A DNA stretch of 64,000 nucleotides from Streptomyces mirabilis (lineage in GTDB: Bacteria > Actinomycetota > Actinomycetes > Streptomycetales > Streptomycetaceae). Below the pieces are notes generated by a model that saw nothing but the letters and a program-made list of their open reading frames with translations, was not told where the DNA came from and searched no databases. Within the stretch, counting starts at the first letter, position 1. Every line of letters starts with the position of its first letter. The position numbers and the translations under genes are program-made. This document shows, piece by piece, positions 1 to 10,113 of the stretch. Location of the stretch: the NCBI RefSeq assembly GCF_018310535.1, contig NZ_CP074102.1, positions 4,588,001 through 4,652,000 on the forward strand, written 5' to 3'.

Positions 1-338
1 TGAAGCGCATGCAGCGGAGCCAAGAGACCTTCGACGTGACTCGCCCCGGTCGTCCGGATGGCTTCCCGTACCCATTCCACTCTCAGCCCGGCGGTCTCAT
101 CTTCTGGGGCTACGACTACTGCGGGGACGAGCACTTCTTCCTCCCTGGAGCTGCACGGCAGAGCGTGATCAATGCGTTTCAGGAACTCGGAGTCGACGGC
201 GAGGGCATAGAACGGTTCGGCATGGTCGCCCTGGACGTCCCGCCCGCCGCTGATGTCGCCAAGGTGCAAAGGCTGCTCAACCACGGTGTATCCGAGGAGT
301 GGTGGGACATGGAAGAGGGGTGCATCACCGCGCATTGA
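1..338 (+). CDS. SUKH (SMI1/KNR4)-like protein, 3' part
   Basis: The reading frame is open from the left edge, so the true start lies outside the window; the first visible ATG is at base 9. The 109 visible residues contain the pattern GGLIFWGYDYCGDEHFFLPG followed by a predicted helix and an ERFGMVALDVP strand, which resembles the C-terminal half of SMI1/KNR4 (SUKH) proteins. Many bacterial SUKH proteins are immunity proteins against toxins, but orphan copies are common. No toxin partner is visible. The family call rests on pattern only; that the gene is truncated by the window edge is more certain. Confidence 0.5.
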   Translation, partial: KRMQRSQETFDVTRPGRPDGFPYPFHSQPGGLIFWGYDYCGDEHFFLPGAARQSVINAFQELGVDGEGIERFGMVALDVPPAADVAKVQRLLNHGVSEEWWDMEEGCITAH

Positions 339-540
339 CCGGCCGCTTCCGCCGGCTGACGCCGTTCAGGTGGGCCACGGCTGGGCCGTCCCTGGGCCGT
401 CCGAGGCCGATCGGCGGCGGCCAACGACGACCAATGACGACCTCTGTGAAGGGGCGGACTAGGGCCCTGACCAGCGAAGCCCCAGCTCACCAAGATCCCC
501 GGCAAGACCCAGGGCAAGAAGAAGTAACGCGAGCTGATAA

Positions 541-579
541 AGCCCCCTGCCCGCGGTTTCCTCCGTGGGCAGGGGGCTT
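541..579. terminator. GC-rich hairpin terminator
   Basis: An inverted repeat with arms AGCCCCCTGCCC and GGGCAGGGGGCT, loop of about 15 bases, lies in the gap after the SUKH-like gene. Bases 339-540 before it show no convincing gene; a short in-frame tail ending KKK-stop at about 474-527 has a stop codon directly upstream and may be a gene remnant. Confidence 0.6.
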
Positions 580-640
580 GGTCGTGTACCCGTGTACCGG
601 GGGTCCTGGCGGGTCCTCAGGCCTGGCGACCGCATGCAGA

Positions 641-669
641 AGGGGCCCCGTCGTGGTGACGGGGCCCCT
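641..669 (-). terminator. Terminator of the Cys-rich peptide gene
   Basis: Perfect inverted repeat, arms AGGGGCCCCGTC and GACGGGGCCCCT around a 5-base loop, starting about 20 bases past the stop of the leftward small Cys-rich ORF. It is the natural transcription end for that gene. Confidence 0.65.
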
Positions 670-687
670 CTGGGTGGGGCTACGTGA

Positions 688-840
688 TCAGCCGCACTGG
701 CACGGGTTGCCCGACTGGCAGCCGCAGCCGCAGCCGGAGCCGCAGCCGCAGGCGCCGAACAGCGGGAGGCTTTTGATGTCGGCGGGCTGGTCGGTGTCGC
801 GGTCCAGGGTCGGGTCGGGCGTGGCGGGAGAATCGGCCAT
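688..840 (-). CDS. 50-aa Cys/Gly-rich small protein
   Basis: A 50-codon leftward ORF with a strong ribosome binding site (GAGGAGG, about 5 bases before ATG at 840). The first 30 residues are acidic and Asp/Pro-rich. The last 20 contain seven cysteines in CGC, CGCGC and CQC patterns, so the tail could bind metal (metallothionein-like), form a disulfide knot, or be the core of a modified peptide. It sits downstream of phoU on the same strand, 172 bases beyond the phoU stop, with its own terminator at 641-669. I do not recognise a named family. That it is a real gene is supported by the ribosome binding site, the terminator and the skewed composition; its function is unknown. Confidence 0.65.
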   Translation of the reverse strand: MADSPATPDPTLDRDTDQPADIKSLPLFGACGCGSGCGCGCQSGNPCQCG

Positions 841-848
841 GGTGTCCT

Positions 849-870
849 CCTCAATGAGGCCTCAATGAGG
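849..870. repeat. Tandem 11-bp repeat at the Cys-rich gene start
   Basis: CCTCAATGAGG occurs twice back to back, ending 9 bases upstream of the ATG of the Cys-rich ORF. The copy nearest the gene contributes to its ribosome binding site. Each unit is nearly palindromic. Confidence 0.6.
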
Positions 871-1012
871 CATCGAGGCCAGGGGCCTACGCCTATACAC
901 CTAGGCGAGGCACGGGTGCCTACCCCCATTGCATGCCCGCTCCACTGGGCGCATCAACGGCGCACTGAGGCTCGCCCGCGCCCCCGGAGTGAGACGGAGG
1001 CCCCCGCGGACC

Positions 1013-1702
1013 TCAGACGCCCTCCGCCCCCGTGACCGGCTGAATGTCGGGCTGGAGCTCGTCCGCGTGCTCACCCGTCACCAGGTACACCACACGCTTG
1101 GCCACCGACACCGCGTGGTCGGCGAAGCGCTCGTAGTAACGGCCCAGCAGGGTGACGTCGACGGCGGTCTCGATGCCGTGCTTCCAGCGGTCGTCCAGCA
1201 GGTGCTGGAAGAGCGTGCGGTGCAGCAGGTCCATCTCGTCGTCGTCCTGCTCCAGCTGGAGCGCCAGGTCGACGTCCTTCGTGATGATCACCTCGGCCGC
1301 CTTCGCCATCAGGCGCTGCGCGAGCTGGCCCATCTCCAGGATCGTGGCGTGCAGGTCGTGCGGGATCGCCCGCTCGGGGAAGCGCAGCCGGGCCAGCTTC
1401 GCCACGTGCTGGGCCAGGTCGCCGGAGCGCTCCAGGTCGGCGGACATGCGGAGCGAGGTGACGACGATACGCAGGTCCGTCGCCACCGGCTGCTGGCGGG
1501 CCAGCAGGGCTATCGCGCGGGCTTCGAGCTCGTGCTGGAGATCGTCGACCTTCTGGTCGGCCGCGATCACGCTCTCGGCCAGCTTCAGATCGGCGTCGAG
1601 GATGGCCGTGGTGGCGCGCCCGATCGCCGACCCGACGAGCCGGGCCATCTCGACCAGGCCGTCGCCGATCGAGTCAAGTTCCTCGTGGTACGCGTCACGC
1701 AT
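1013..1702 (-). CDS. phoU: Phosphate signalling regulator PhoU
   Basis: 229 residues, the normal PhoU length, beginning MRDAYHEELDSI. It shows the two-lobed all-helical PhoU pattern, each lobe with an E/D-rich helix (for example EVIITKDVDLALQLEQDDDE and the YYERFADHAVSVA helix near the C-terminus). PhoU proteins damp the PhoR-PhoP response when phosphate is ample and modulate Pst transport. The gene is divergent from phoR, with a PHO box in the shared 226-bp gap, so it is probably PhoP-controlled. The ATG at 1702 is preceded by a GAGAGGGA ribosome binding site. Assignment is secure from sequence and context. Confidence 0.95.
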   Translation of the reverse strand: MRDAYHEELDSIGDGLVEMARLVGSAIGRATTAILDADLKLAESVIAADQKVDDLQHELEARAIALLARQQPVATDLRIVVTSLRMSADLERSGDLAQHVAKLARLRFPERAIPHDLHATILEMGQLAQRLMAKAAEVIITKDVDLALQLEQDDDEMDLLHRTLFQHLLDDRWKHGIETAVDVTLLGRYYERFADHAVSVAKRVVYLVTGEHADELQPDIQPVTGAEGV

Positions 1703-1824
1703 CTGCTTTGTCCCTCTCTTACGTCACCTTGGGGCCCGGGCTGCCCGCCGGACGGACCGCCGGACGGGCCCCGTGAACCCCACGCTCCCACGTTCCGGCC
1801 CGTACGCGTCCGTTTCAGTCACCC

Positions 1825-1855
1825 CAAATGAACCATCCCTGGCTCCTGGGTGAAC
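1825..1855 (-). promoter_or_regulatory. PHO box (PhoP binding site)
   Basis: On the minus strand two GTTCA-type half units, GTTCACCC (1855-1848) and GTTCATTT (1833-1826), lie exactly 22 bases apart, with a degenerate 11-base unit between. This is the direct-repeat spacing of Streptomyces PHO boxes (11-nt units, consensus GTTCACC). It sits between phoU and phoR and would serve either or both promoters. Confidence 0.75.
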
Positions 1856-1916
1856 TCTGGGCGACGAGTGTTCGAGGTCGCACTCCGATGGCTGTGGCCT
1901 GGCGTGACGACATGCC

Positions 1917-1922
1917 TAACCT
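1917..1922 (+). promoter_or_regulatory. -10 element of leaderless phoR
   Basis: TAACCT lies exactly 6 bases before the phoR ATG, and no ribosome binding site is present (only GGGGGC). This places transcription start at or next to the start codon, so the phoRP mRNA is probably leaderless. No good -35 is seen, as expected for a PhoP-activated promoter. Confidence 0.65.
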
Positions 1923-1928
1923 GGGGGC

Positions 1929-3206
1929 ATGGACGTGAACGCGGCGGTCGCCGCAGCGGCAGCGATCGCCGGAGTGCTCACCGGTGTCATCGCCATGCTG
2001 GCGTTCCGCTGGAGCGAGCGCGACCAGAAACGCCCCACCCGCACATCCCTGCACACGGACCCGGTGCTTCCGCCGGGCGTCGACACGGTGCTCTCCGTGC
2101 TCCGGTCCTCGGCCGTCGTCCTCGACGAGGCCGACGCCGTCGTCAAGGCCAGCTCCGCCGCGTATGCCCTCGGGCTGGTGCGCGGCGGCAAGCTCGCCGT
2201 CGAGCCGATGATGCAGATGGCCCGCGACACCCGTCGCGACGGGGAAATACGCCAGGTCGAGCTGGATCTGCCGAGGCGGGGAACCGGACGGGGGGAGGCC
2301 CTGGCCGTCTCCGCGCGGGTCGCCCCGCTGGGCTCCCGGCTCGTGCTGCTCCTCGTCGAGGACCTCACCGAGGCCCGGCGGATCGAAGCGGTACGGCGCG
2401 ACTTCGTCGCGAACGTCAGCCACGAGCTCAAGACGCCCGTCGGCGCGCTCTCCCTCCTCTCCGAGGCCGTCATGGACGCCTCGGACGATCCGGAGGCTGT
2501 CGAGCGCTTCGCCGGACGTATGCAGATAGAGGCCACCCGGCTCACCAACCTCGTCCAGGAGCTCATCGACCTGTCGAGGGTGCAGAACGACGATCCCCTC
2601 GAGGACGCCGAGCCGGTCCGCGTGGACGAGCTGGTCGCCGAGGCCATCGACCGGTGCCGCCACCAGGCCGGCACCAAGCAGATCACCATGGCCGCCGGCG
2701 GCACCGCCGACCTGAGCATCTGGGGGAACCGGGGCCAGCTGGCCGCGGCCCTCGGCAACCTCGTCGAGAACGCCGTCAACTACTCGCCCGCCCGCACCCG
2801 GGTGGGCATAGCCGCGCGCCGGGTGACCGCGCCCGGCGGGGACCTCATCGAGATCGCCGTGACCGACCAGGGCATCGGCATCTCGGAGAAGGACCGGGAG
2901 CGCGTCTTCGAGCGCTTCTACCGCGTCGACCCGGCCCGTTCCCGCCAGACCGGCGGTACGGGTCTCGGTCTCGCGATCGTCAAACACGTGGCCGCCTCGC
3001 ACGGCGGGGAGGTCACGGTGTGGAGCTCCGAGGGTCAGGGCTCCACGTTCACCCTGCGGCTGCCGGAGGCGGCCGCGGCCCGCGACCGCGGGATCGACCA
3101 CGACATGCCCGGACTCGACGATGAGGACGAGAACGGGCAGCCCGACGGGACGACCACCGTCACATCCCCGTATGAACCGCTTCCCGCTCCGGAGGTCCTT
3201 CCGTGA
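1929..3206 (+). CDS. phoR: Sensor histidine kinase PhoR (SenX3 type)
   Basis: 425 residues. One N-terminal membrane helix (about 5-26), a PAS-like middle (about 50-150), a HisKA domain with phospho-acceptor H165 in FVANVSHELKTP, and a HATPase_c domain with N-box NLVENAVNYS (277-286), DQGIGI and GTGLGLAI loops. The C-terminus is an acidic tail. The gene overlaps phoP by 4 bases (GTGA), so the two are translationally coupled. It senses phosphate status together with Pst/PhoU in known relatives. The ATG at 1929 is chosen for the TAACCT box 6 bases upstream and the start of the hydrophobic helix. Confidence 0.95.
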   Translation: MDVNAAVAAAAAIAGVLTGVIAMLAFRWSERDQKRPTRTSLHTDPVLPPGVDTVLSVLRSSAVVLDEADAVVKASSAAYALGLVRGGKLAVEPMMQMARDTRRDGEIRQVELDLPRRGTGRGEALAVSARVAPLGSRLVLLLVEDLTEARRIEAVRRDFVANVSHELKTPVGALSLLSEAVMDASDDPEAVERFAGRMQIEATRLTNLVQELIDLSRVQNDDPLEDAEPVRVDELVAEAIDRCRHQAGTKQITMAAGGTADLSIWGNRGQLAAALGNLVENAVNYSPARTRVGIAARRVTAPGGDLIEIAVTDQGIGISEKDRERVFERFYRVDPARSRQTGGTGLGLAIVKHVAASHGGEVTVWSSEGQGSTFTLRLPEAAAARDRGIDHDMPGLDDEDENGQPDGTTTVTSPYEPLPAPEVLP

Positions 3207-3883
3207 CCCGTGTGCTCGTCGTCGAGGACGAGGAGTCCTTCTCCGACGCCCTGTCGTACATGCTCCGCAAGGAGGGCTTCGAGGTCGCCATCGCGACCAC
3301 CGGGCCCGACGGACTCGACGAGTTCGAGCGCAACGGCGCCGACCTCGTCCTCCTCGACCTGATGCTGCCGGGGCTGCCCGGTACGGAGGTCTGCCGCCAG
3401 CTGCGCGGCCGCTCCAACGTCCCGGTGATCATGGTCACCGCCAAGGACAGCGAGATCGACAAGGTCGTCGGGCTGGAAATAGGAGCCGACGACTACGTCA
3501 CCAAGCCCTTCTCCTCCCGCGAACTGGTCGCCCGCATCCGGGCCGTCCTGCGCCGCCGCGGGGAGCCGGAGGAGGTCACCCCGGCCGCTCTCGAGGCGGG
3601 TCCCGTCCGGATGGACGTCGACCGCCACGTGGTGACCGTCTCCGGCTCCAAGGTCGACCTGCCTCTGAAGGAGTTCGACCTCCTGGAGATGCTGCTCAGG
3701 AACGCGGGCCGCGTGCTGACCCGTATGCAGCTCATCGACCGGGTGTGGGGGGCCGACTACGTGGGCGACACCAAGACGCTGGACGTCCATGTGAAGCGTC
3801 TGCGCGCCAAGATCGAGCCGGACCCGGGCGCGCCGCGGTACCTGGTCACGGTGCGTGGCCTCGGCTACAAGTTCGAGCCGTAA
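3203..3883 (+). CDS. phoP: Response regulator PhoP (RegX3 type)
   Basis: 226 residues: receiver domain (1-120) with phospho-acceptor D52 in LVLLDLMLPG and K101 in VTKPFSS, then an OmpR/PhoB winged-helix domain (about 130-226) with the KEFDLLEMLLRN and DVHVKRLRAKIE signatures. It is the output of the PhoR kinase, activating PHO-box promoters such as the one at 1825-1855. The GTG start overlaps the phoR stop. A strong hairpin (3933-3962) follows. Confidence 0.96.
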   Translation: MTRVLVVEDEESFSDALSYMLRKEGFEVAIATTGPDGLDEFERNGADLVLLDLMLPGLPGTEVCRQLRGRSNVPVIMVTAKDSEIDKVVGLEIGADDYVTKPFSSRELVARIRAVLRRRGEPEEVTPAALEAGPVRMDVDRHVVTVSGSKVDLPLKEFDLLEMLLRNAGRVLTRMQLIDRVWGADYVGDTKTLDVHVKRLRAKIEPDPGAPRYLVTVRGLGYKFEP

Positions 3884-3932
3884 ACCGGCTCCGTCAGACG
3901 GCGGCACGTACGACGCGACCACACGTACGGCA

Positions 3933-3962
3933 AAGGGCGGCACCCTTCGGGGTACCGCCCTT
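3933..3962. terminator. Bidirectional terminator between phoP and a lipoprotein gene
   Basis: Arms AAGGGCGG and CCGCCCTT enclose a 14-base stretch that extends the stem imperfectly around a CTTCGGGG loop. It lies between the convergent phoP and 3976-4677 genes and can serve both. Confidence 0.7.
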
Positions 3963-3975
3963 CGTGCGTGCTGGA

Positions 3976-4677
3976 TCAGTGGCCGGCCGACGTCGAGGCC
4001 GTCGCGGTGGCGGTGCCCGTCGCCGTGGCGCTCGCCGAGGCCGCGTCGGTGGGCGTGCCCGAGACGGAGTCGGACGGCGAGGTCGAGGCCTTCGGCGACT
4101 TCGAGCTCTTCGGCGACTTCGAGGAGGTCGCGGAGCCGGTGGCGGTCGCGCCGGGCGCCGCGGGGATGGTGGTGGGGCCCCACTTGGTGAAGTAGCTCTC
4201 GGCCGGGACGACGAACGCGCGCAGCTTCACGTCACCGGTCTTGCTGAAGGTGAAGGTGATCGGCTGGGCGTTGCCGTCCTTGACGGCCGCACCGGGGTTG
4301 CTCAGGGCCGCGGAGGCGTTGCCCTCGCCGCCCAGGATGACGTGGCCGCCGGCGGGGATGGTCAGCTTGCCGCCGCCCTTGGCGGGCGTGATCTGGGCGA
4401 CGCCGTCGCCGCCGATCTTGACCGAGTCGAGGGTCTGCGGGGTGCGGCCGTTGTTGAAGACGGTCGCGGAGACCACCGCCGGGCCCGTGGACGTCGCGTC
4501 GGGCTGGGTGATGACGAGGGCGTTCTGGATCTTGATGTCGCCGACGCTGGTCGCCGCGTTGTCCGGCTTGACCTCCAGCGTCTGTGCGTTGTTGCCGGCG
4601 CCGCACGCGGCGAGCGAGGCGATCGAGAACGCAATGGCGGCGGCGGCGAGAGCGCCGCGTCGAAGGCTGCTGCTCAC
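3976..4677 (-). CDS. Secreted lipoprotein, DUF461-like
   Basis: 233 residues. The N-terminus is a lipoprotein signal peptide with lipobox SLAAC (Cys about 24). The body (about 30-160) is a beta-rich domain reminiscent of DUF461/PCu(A)C-type proteins, but the His/Met copper motif of PCu(A)C is not evident. The last 60 residues are a low-complexity Ser/Thr/Ala/Pro linker with KSPKSSKSPK repeats, likely spanning the cell wall. It is convergent to phoP. Position next to phoRP suggests nothing specific about phosphate. Function is unknown beyond being an exported lipoprotein. Confidence 0.75.
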   Translation of the reverse strand: MSSSLRRGALAAAAIAFSIASLAACGAGNNAQTLEVKPDNAATSVGDIKIQNALVITQPDATSTGPAVVSATVFNNGRTPQTLDSVKIGGDGVAQITPAKGGGKLTIPAGGHVILGGEGNASAALSNPGAAVKDGNAQPITFTFSKTGDVKLRAFVVPAESYFTKWGPTTIPAAPGATATGSATSSKSPKSSKSPKASTSPSDSVSGTPTDAASASATATGTATATASTSAGH

Positions 4678-5266
4678 GGCGGCGGCAACTCCTTGAACGT
4701 GGGCGAAGCAGAGCGGCTCCGGTGTAAAGCCGCCCTAAGGGTCTGTCAGCGGCCTTAGGTTACCGAGCCGTTCCCATGCCGCTGCACCCGACCCGCCCCT
4801 TGGCCCCCGCGAGCCCCGTTGCGCCGCTCGTGCGCCCTGGTCCTCGGGTGGTTCCGGTCCGCCTCATCAGCTACTTTGAGCTTCTGTTCGTCCGCCATTC
4901 ACATAAGCGGCTGTACGAGTTGCCGCGAGAGTAGCGACGAGATCCGCTTGGGGTTTTCCGGTAAGGAATCCGCGGCGGTCCGGAAAATTGATCATCAGTA
5001 GATCGGTGCGGCCCGTGATCAATTCCGGATTCGTCTCGTACCCGACTCCGCTCACCGAACGGAGTAGCGGAAGTCGAGCTCCTGGAGCGGGACAAACCGG
5101 GATGTTCAGACCCTGGTCAGGAACGTCCGGTGTGTGTAACGTACGCGTTTCTCTTGCCCTGAACAGCCGCTCCCACCTGCGAATACCCTCTTCCGCTCCC
5201 CCTTCGCAGCACGTTCCTGTCGCGGTTGTCAAGCCCCGAGATATGCCCTGACCTGCGAAAACGCCA
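4678..5266. other. Long intergenic region upstream of carD
   Basis: About 590 bases with lower GC than the flanking genes. It must hold the lipoprotein promoter (leftward) and upstream control of carD. A leftward open frame (5232-4867, 121 codons) covers much of it but has no ribosome binding site, no recognised domain and weak codon bias, so I leave it unannotated. Confidence 0.5.
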
Positions 5267-5295
5267 TTCAGAAGACGCCGTTTCCGTGTTACCCT
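5267..5295 (+). promoter_or_regulatory. carD promoter
   Basis: TTCAGA (5267-5272), a 17-base spacer and TACCCT (5290-5295) fit a principal-sigma promoter. The start codon of carD lies 29 bases beyond the -10, leaving a short leader with a GGAAGGGG ribosome binding site. Confidence 0.55.
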
Positions 5296-5323
5296 GGATA
5301 GCCACGGAAGGGGTACCTGTCAC

Positions 5324-5806
5324 ATGACGTTCAAGGTTGGCGACACCGTGGTCTATCCCCATCACGGGGCCGCGCTGATCGAGGCCATCGAAACTCGCCA
5401 GATCAAAGGCGTGGACAAGACCTACTTGGTGCTGAAGGTCGCCCAGGGCGACCTGACGGTGCGTGTGCCAGCGGACAATGCGGAGTTCGTCGGCGTGCGT
5501 GATGTGGTCGGTCAGGATGGGCTGGACCGGGTCTTCGAGGTGCTGCGCGCGCCGTACGCCGAGGAGCCCACGAACTGGTCTCGTCGTTACAAGGCAAATC
5601 TGGAGAAGCTCGCCTCCGGCGACGTCATCAAGGTCGCGGAAGTCGTGCGTGACCTGTGGCGTCGTGAGCGCGAGCGTGGACTCTCGGCCGGAGAGAAGCG
5701 CATGCTCGCCAAGGCCCGGCAGATCCTGGTGAGCGAGCTCGCCCTCGCGGAGAACACGAACGAGGACAAGGCCGAGGCTCTGCTCGACGAGGTTCTCGCG
5801 TCCTGA
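5324..5806 (+). CDS. carD: CarD/CdnL family RNA polymerase-binding regulator
   Basis: 160 residues, normal length. An N-terminal RNA polymerase beta-subunit interaction domain ([14 protein letters not shown], Tudor-like, about 1-65) and a helical C-terminal DNA-contacting domain with the conserved [12 protein letters not shown] segment. CarD stabilises open complexes at rRNA and housekeeping promoters. The gene stands ahead of the isoprenoid genes ispD-ispF, as in other actinobacteria. The ATG at 5324 has a GGAAGGGG ribosome binding site. Confidence 0.95.
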   Translation: MTFKVGDTVVYPHHGAALIEAIETRQIKGVDKTYLVLKVAQGDLTVRVPADNAEFVGVRDVVGQDGLDRVFEVLRAPYAEEPTNWSRRYKANLEKLASGDVIKVAEVVRDLWRRERERGLSAGEKRMLAKARQILVSELALAENTNEDKAEALLDEVLAS

Positions 5807-5953
5807 CTCAGGCAGTCGTCGAGACGGTGGCCGCTCACCCGGCGGTCGTCCCGACGTCCACACAAGGCCGCACAGCTGCGCAATGAAATGCCGCGGTGCC
5901 CGATGACGTAATTACCGTCGCTCCACGCGATGGCTGTCGCCGGGCGCTGCGGC

Positions 5954-6076
5954 ATGTTCGTACCCGGGTATGTTCGTACCCGCGCAATTTCGGAAACGTG
6001 TGGCCTCGAATACGCCTGCGTCCCATGCGACGCCTGCGTCCCCGATACCCGCGTCGATACCCGCGTCCCCGATACT
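5954..6076 (+). repeat. Cluster of short direct repeats between carD and ispD
   Basis: Within the 430-bp gap: two adjacent 16-bp units starting ATGTTCGTACCCG (5954-5969, 5970-5985), two copies of ACGCCTGCGTCCC (6012-6024, 6030-6042) and two tandem copies of CGATACCCGCGT (6043-6054, 6055-6066) with a third partial CGATAC at 6070. No gene is evident in 5807-6235. The repeats could be protein binding sites or simple slippage products. Confidence 0.65.
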
Positions 6077-6235
6077 TGGCGTGCCGGGCCCGGACAGCTT
6101 GCTCGACCGGATGTCACGGAAGGGTCCGGTCAGGGCTCGCGCCCGGCACTGCCCCGAGCTCTCTGCTTCGCTCGAGCAAGGGGCACGCCCAGGCCATACC
6201 CAAGCACGCCGAGTACACAAACCTGACAGGAACCG

Positions 6236-6988
6236 ATGTCTGACGATTCGCGCTCCTCGCTGTCCGGAGGCCGCACGGCGGCCGTGATTCCGGCCGCCGG
6301 ACGGGGCGTGCGCCTCGGTCCGGGCGCCCCCAAGGCGCTTCGCGCGCTGAACGGTACCCCCATGCTCATCCACGCGGTGCGCGCCATGGCCGCCTCCCGC
6401 GCGGTGTCGCTGGTCGTCGTCGTGGCCCCGCCCGACGGTGCCGCCGAGGTGAAGGCGCTGCTCGACACGCACGCACTGCCCGAGCGCACGGACTTCCTTG
6501 TCGTCCCCGGCGGGGACAGTCGCCAGGAGTCCGTGAAGTACGGGCTCGACGCGCTGCCCCCCGGCATCGACATCGTCCTCGTGCACGACGCGGCCCGCCC
6601 GCTCGTGCCGGTCGACACGGTCGACGCCGTCATCGAGGCCGTACGCGACGGCGCGCCCGCCGTCGTACCCGCGCTGCCGCTCGCGGACACCGTCAAGCAG
6701 GTCGAGCCGGCGAGCGAGCCGGGGATGCCGGAGCCGGTCGTCGCCACGCCCGAGCGGGCGCGGCTGCGGGCCGTGCAGACGCCGCAGGGGTTCGACCGCG
6801 CCACTCTCGTCCGCGCCCACGAGACCGTCACCGACAACGTGACCGACGACGCGAGCATGGTCGAGCAGCTCGGGGAGCGGGTGGTGGTCGTGCCGGGGCA
6901 CGAGGAGGCGTTCAAGGTGACGCGTCCTTTGGACCTCGTCCTCGCGGAGGCGGTCCTCGCGCGCAGGAGGGCCAACGATGGCTTCTGA
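6236..6988 (+). CDS. ispD: 2-C-methyl-D-erythritol 4-phosphate cytidylyltransferase
   Basis: 250 residues. The nucleotide-binding motif [17 protein letters not shown] (about 19-35), the VHDAARPLV motif and the TDDASMVE motif of IspD are present. It makes CDP-methylerythritol from MEP and CTP in the MEP isoprenoid pathway. It overlaps ispF by 11 bases, giving a coupled ispD-ispF operon. The ribosome binding site (ACAGGA) is modest. Confidence 0.95.
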   Translation: MSDDSRSSLSGGRTAAVIPAAGRGVRLGPGAPKALRALNGTPMLIHAVRAMAASRAVSLVVVVAPPDGAAEVKALLDTHALPERTDFLVVPGGDSRQESVKYGLDALPPGIDIVLVHDAARPLVPVDTVDAVIEAVRDGAPAVVPALPLADTVKQVEPASEPGMPEPVVATPERARLRAVQTPQGFDRATLVRAHETVTDNVTDDASMVEQLGERVVVVPGHEEAFKVTRPLDLVLAEAVLARRRANDGF

Positions 6989-7487
6989 GCCACCCGCACC
7001 GGTTCCCGTGGTGCTGCCGCAGGTCGGCATCGGTACCGACATCCACGCCTTCGAAGAGGGACGGGAGCTGTGGTGCGCCGGGCTGCTGTGGGAGGGCGAG
7101 GGGCCGGGGCTCGCCGGGCACTCCGACGCGGACGTCGTCGCGCACGCCGCCTGCAACGCGCTGTTCTCGGCGGCGGGGCTCGGTGACCTCGGCGCCCACT
7201 TCGGGACCGGGCGGCCCGAGTGGTCCGGCGCGTCCGGGGTCACGCTGCTGACGGAGGCCGCGCGGATCGTCCGCGCGGCGGGCTTCACCATCGGCAACGT
7301 CGCCGTCCAGGTCGTCGGGCCCCGCCCGAAGATCGGGAAGCGACGGGACGAGGCGCAGAAGATCCTCTCCGAGGCGGTCGGGGCACCGGTGTCGGTCTCC
7401 GGCGCCACGACGGACGGCCTCGGCTTCCCGGGCCGTGACGAGGGCCTGATGGCGATCGCCACGGCCCTGGTGGCCCGCACGCCCTGA
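6978..7487 (+). CDS. ispF: 2-C-methyl-D-erythritol 2,4-cyclodiphosphate synthase
   Basis: 169 residues. GIGTDIHAF carries the zinc-binding Asp/His, [11 protein letters not shown] the second metal and substrate motif, and [13 protein letters not shown] the C-terminal signature. It cyclises CDP-ME-2-phosphate to MEcPP, two steps after IspD. The start overlaps the ispD end, so translation is coupled. The N-terminal ten residues (Ala/Pro-rich) precede the usual family start. Confidence 0.96.
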   Translation: MASEPPAPVPVVLPQVGIGTDIHAFEEGRELWCAGLLWEGEGPGLAGHSDADVVAHAACNALFSAAGLGDLGAHFGTGRPEWSGASGVTLLTEAARIVRAAGFTIGNVAVQVVGPRPKIGKRRDEAQKILSEAVGAPVSVSGATTDGLGFPGRDEGLMAIATALVARTP

Positions 7488-7629
7488 CGCGCGTCGGCCC
7501 CAGCGCCGGGGCCGGGGTGCCGGTGCCGGTGGTGCCGAGAGGGCGGTGACCGCCCACAGATGTCACGAATACGTCCTCCTTGCGAGGGAAGGTCGTGGGG
7601 CACTCCCCGGGGCCCACTACCCTGGAGTG

Positions 7630-9030
<1,401 letters not shown>

Positions 9031-9086
9031 GCGGCCCCCTCGGGGCCTTCCCGGGGGCTCCTCGGTGCCCCCGGCCTTGATCGATT

Positions 9087-9112
9087 GTGCCGCCCGGGCC
9101 TCCGGGCGGCAC
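9087..9112 (+). terminator. cysS terminator
   Basis: GTGCCGCCCGGG and a matching TCCGGGCGGCAC arm with a two-base loop region, placed between cysS and rlmB. Confidence 0.65.
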
Positions 9113-9171
9113 ACTGCATATACGACACTTCAAGTGCGTACGCACGCTCGCCTCACACAGACAGGTAGGTC

Positions 9172-10113
9172 ATGGCCGCTAACAACCGCCGCATGTCCGG
9201 CAAGAAGGGCGCGCAGGTCGGCAGTGGCGGCCAGCGACGCCGGGGCCTGGAAGGCAAGGGCCCCACCCCGCCCGCCGAGATGCGCAAGGGGCACAAGAAG
9301 AACCGCATCGCGGGCGCCAAGGCGAAGCAGATCGCACGCCGTCCCGCCCCGCGCGGGCGCGGCGGCAAGGGCACGTCCGAGATGGTCGTCGGACGCAACT
9401 CGGTCGTGGAGGCGCTGCGCGAGGGCGTGCCCGCGTCGATGCTGTACGTGCAGCAGTTCATCGACAACGACGAGCGGGTGCGCGAGGCGCTCCAGCTCGC
9501 CGGTGAGCGCGGCGGCATCCACCTCATGGAGGCCCCGCGCCCCGAGCTCGACCGCATGACCAACGGACTCAACCACCAGGGTCTCGTCCTCCAGGTCCCG
9601 CCGTACGAGTACGCGCATCCCGAGGACCTCGCGGCCGCCGCGTACGACGAGGGCCAGGACCCGCTGATCGTCGCCCTCGACGGCGTGACCGACCCCCGGA
9701 ACCTGGGTGCCGTCGTCCGTTCCGTCTCGGCCTTCGGCGGCCACGGCGTCGTCGTGCCCGAGCGGCGTGCGGCCGGCATGACCGCCGGCGCCTGGAAGAC
9801 GTCGGCCGGTGCCGCCGCTCGTACGCCCGTCGCCCGCGCCGCCAACCTGACGCGGGCCCTTGAGTCGTACAAGAAGGCCGGCCTCGTCGTGGTCGGACTC
9901 GCCGCGGACGGCGAGGTCGAGGTCGGTGATCTGGAGGCCCTCGGCGGTCCCGTCGTCATCGTCGTCGGCAGTGAGGGCAAGGGCCTGTCCCGACTGGTCG
10001 GCGAGACCTGCGACTTCCGGGTACGGATTCCGATGCCGGGCGGCACCGAGTCGCTGAACGCCGGTGTCGCGGCGGGAGTTGTGCTGTACGAGGCCTCGCG
10101 CCGACGCGTCTGA
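9172..10113 (+). CDS. rlmB: 23S rRNA (guanosine-2'-O)-methyltransferase RlmB
   Basis: 313 residues. A basic, disordered N-terminal extension (about 1-65, rich in Lys/Arg/Gly) typical of actinobacterial members precedes the substrate-binding domain ([13 protein letters not shown]) and the SpoU/SPOUT knot, with motifs [23 protein letters not shown] and [14 protein letters not shown]. It methylates the ribose of G2251 (E. coli numbering) in the ribosomal P site. The stop codon lies inside the first unit of a 12-bp tandem repeat. Confidence 0.93.
   Translation: MAANNRRMSGKKGAQVGSGGQRRRGLEGKGPTPPAEMRKGHKKNRIAGAKAKQIARRPAPRGRGGKGTSEMVVGRNSVVEALREGVPASMLYVQQFIDNDERVREALQLAGERGGIHLMEAPRPELDRMTNGLNHQGLVLQVPPYEYAHPEDLAAAAYDEGQDPLIVALDGVTDPRNLGAVVRSVSAFGGHGVVVPERRAAGMTAGAWKTSAGAAARTPVARAANLTRALESYKKAGLVVVGLAADGEVEVGDLEALGGPVVIVVGSEGKGLSRLVGETCDFRVRIPMPGGTESLNAGVAAGVVLYEASRRRV

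Noticed and set aside
474..527. In-frame tail ending KIPGKTQGKKK-stop
   Set aside because: A TGA sits directly upstream in frame and no start codon fits; at best a gene remnant, not supportable as a feature.
4867..5232. 121-codon leftward ORF in the carD upstream region
   Set aside because: No ribosome binding site, no recognised domain, weak codon bias and overlap with the region expected to hold promoters.
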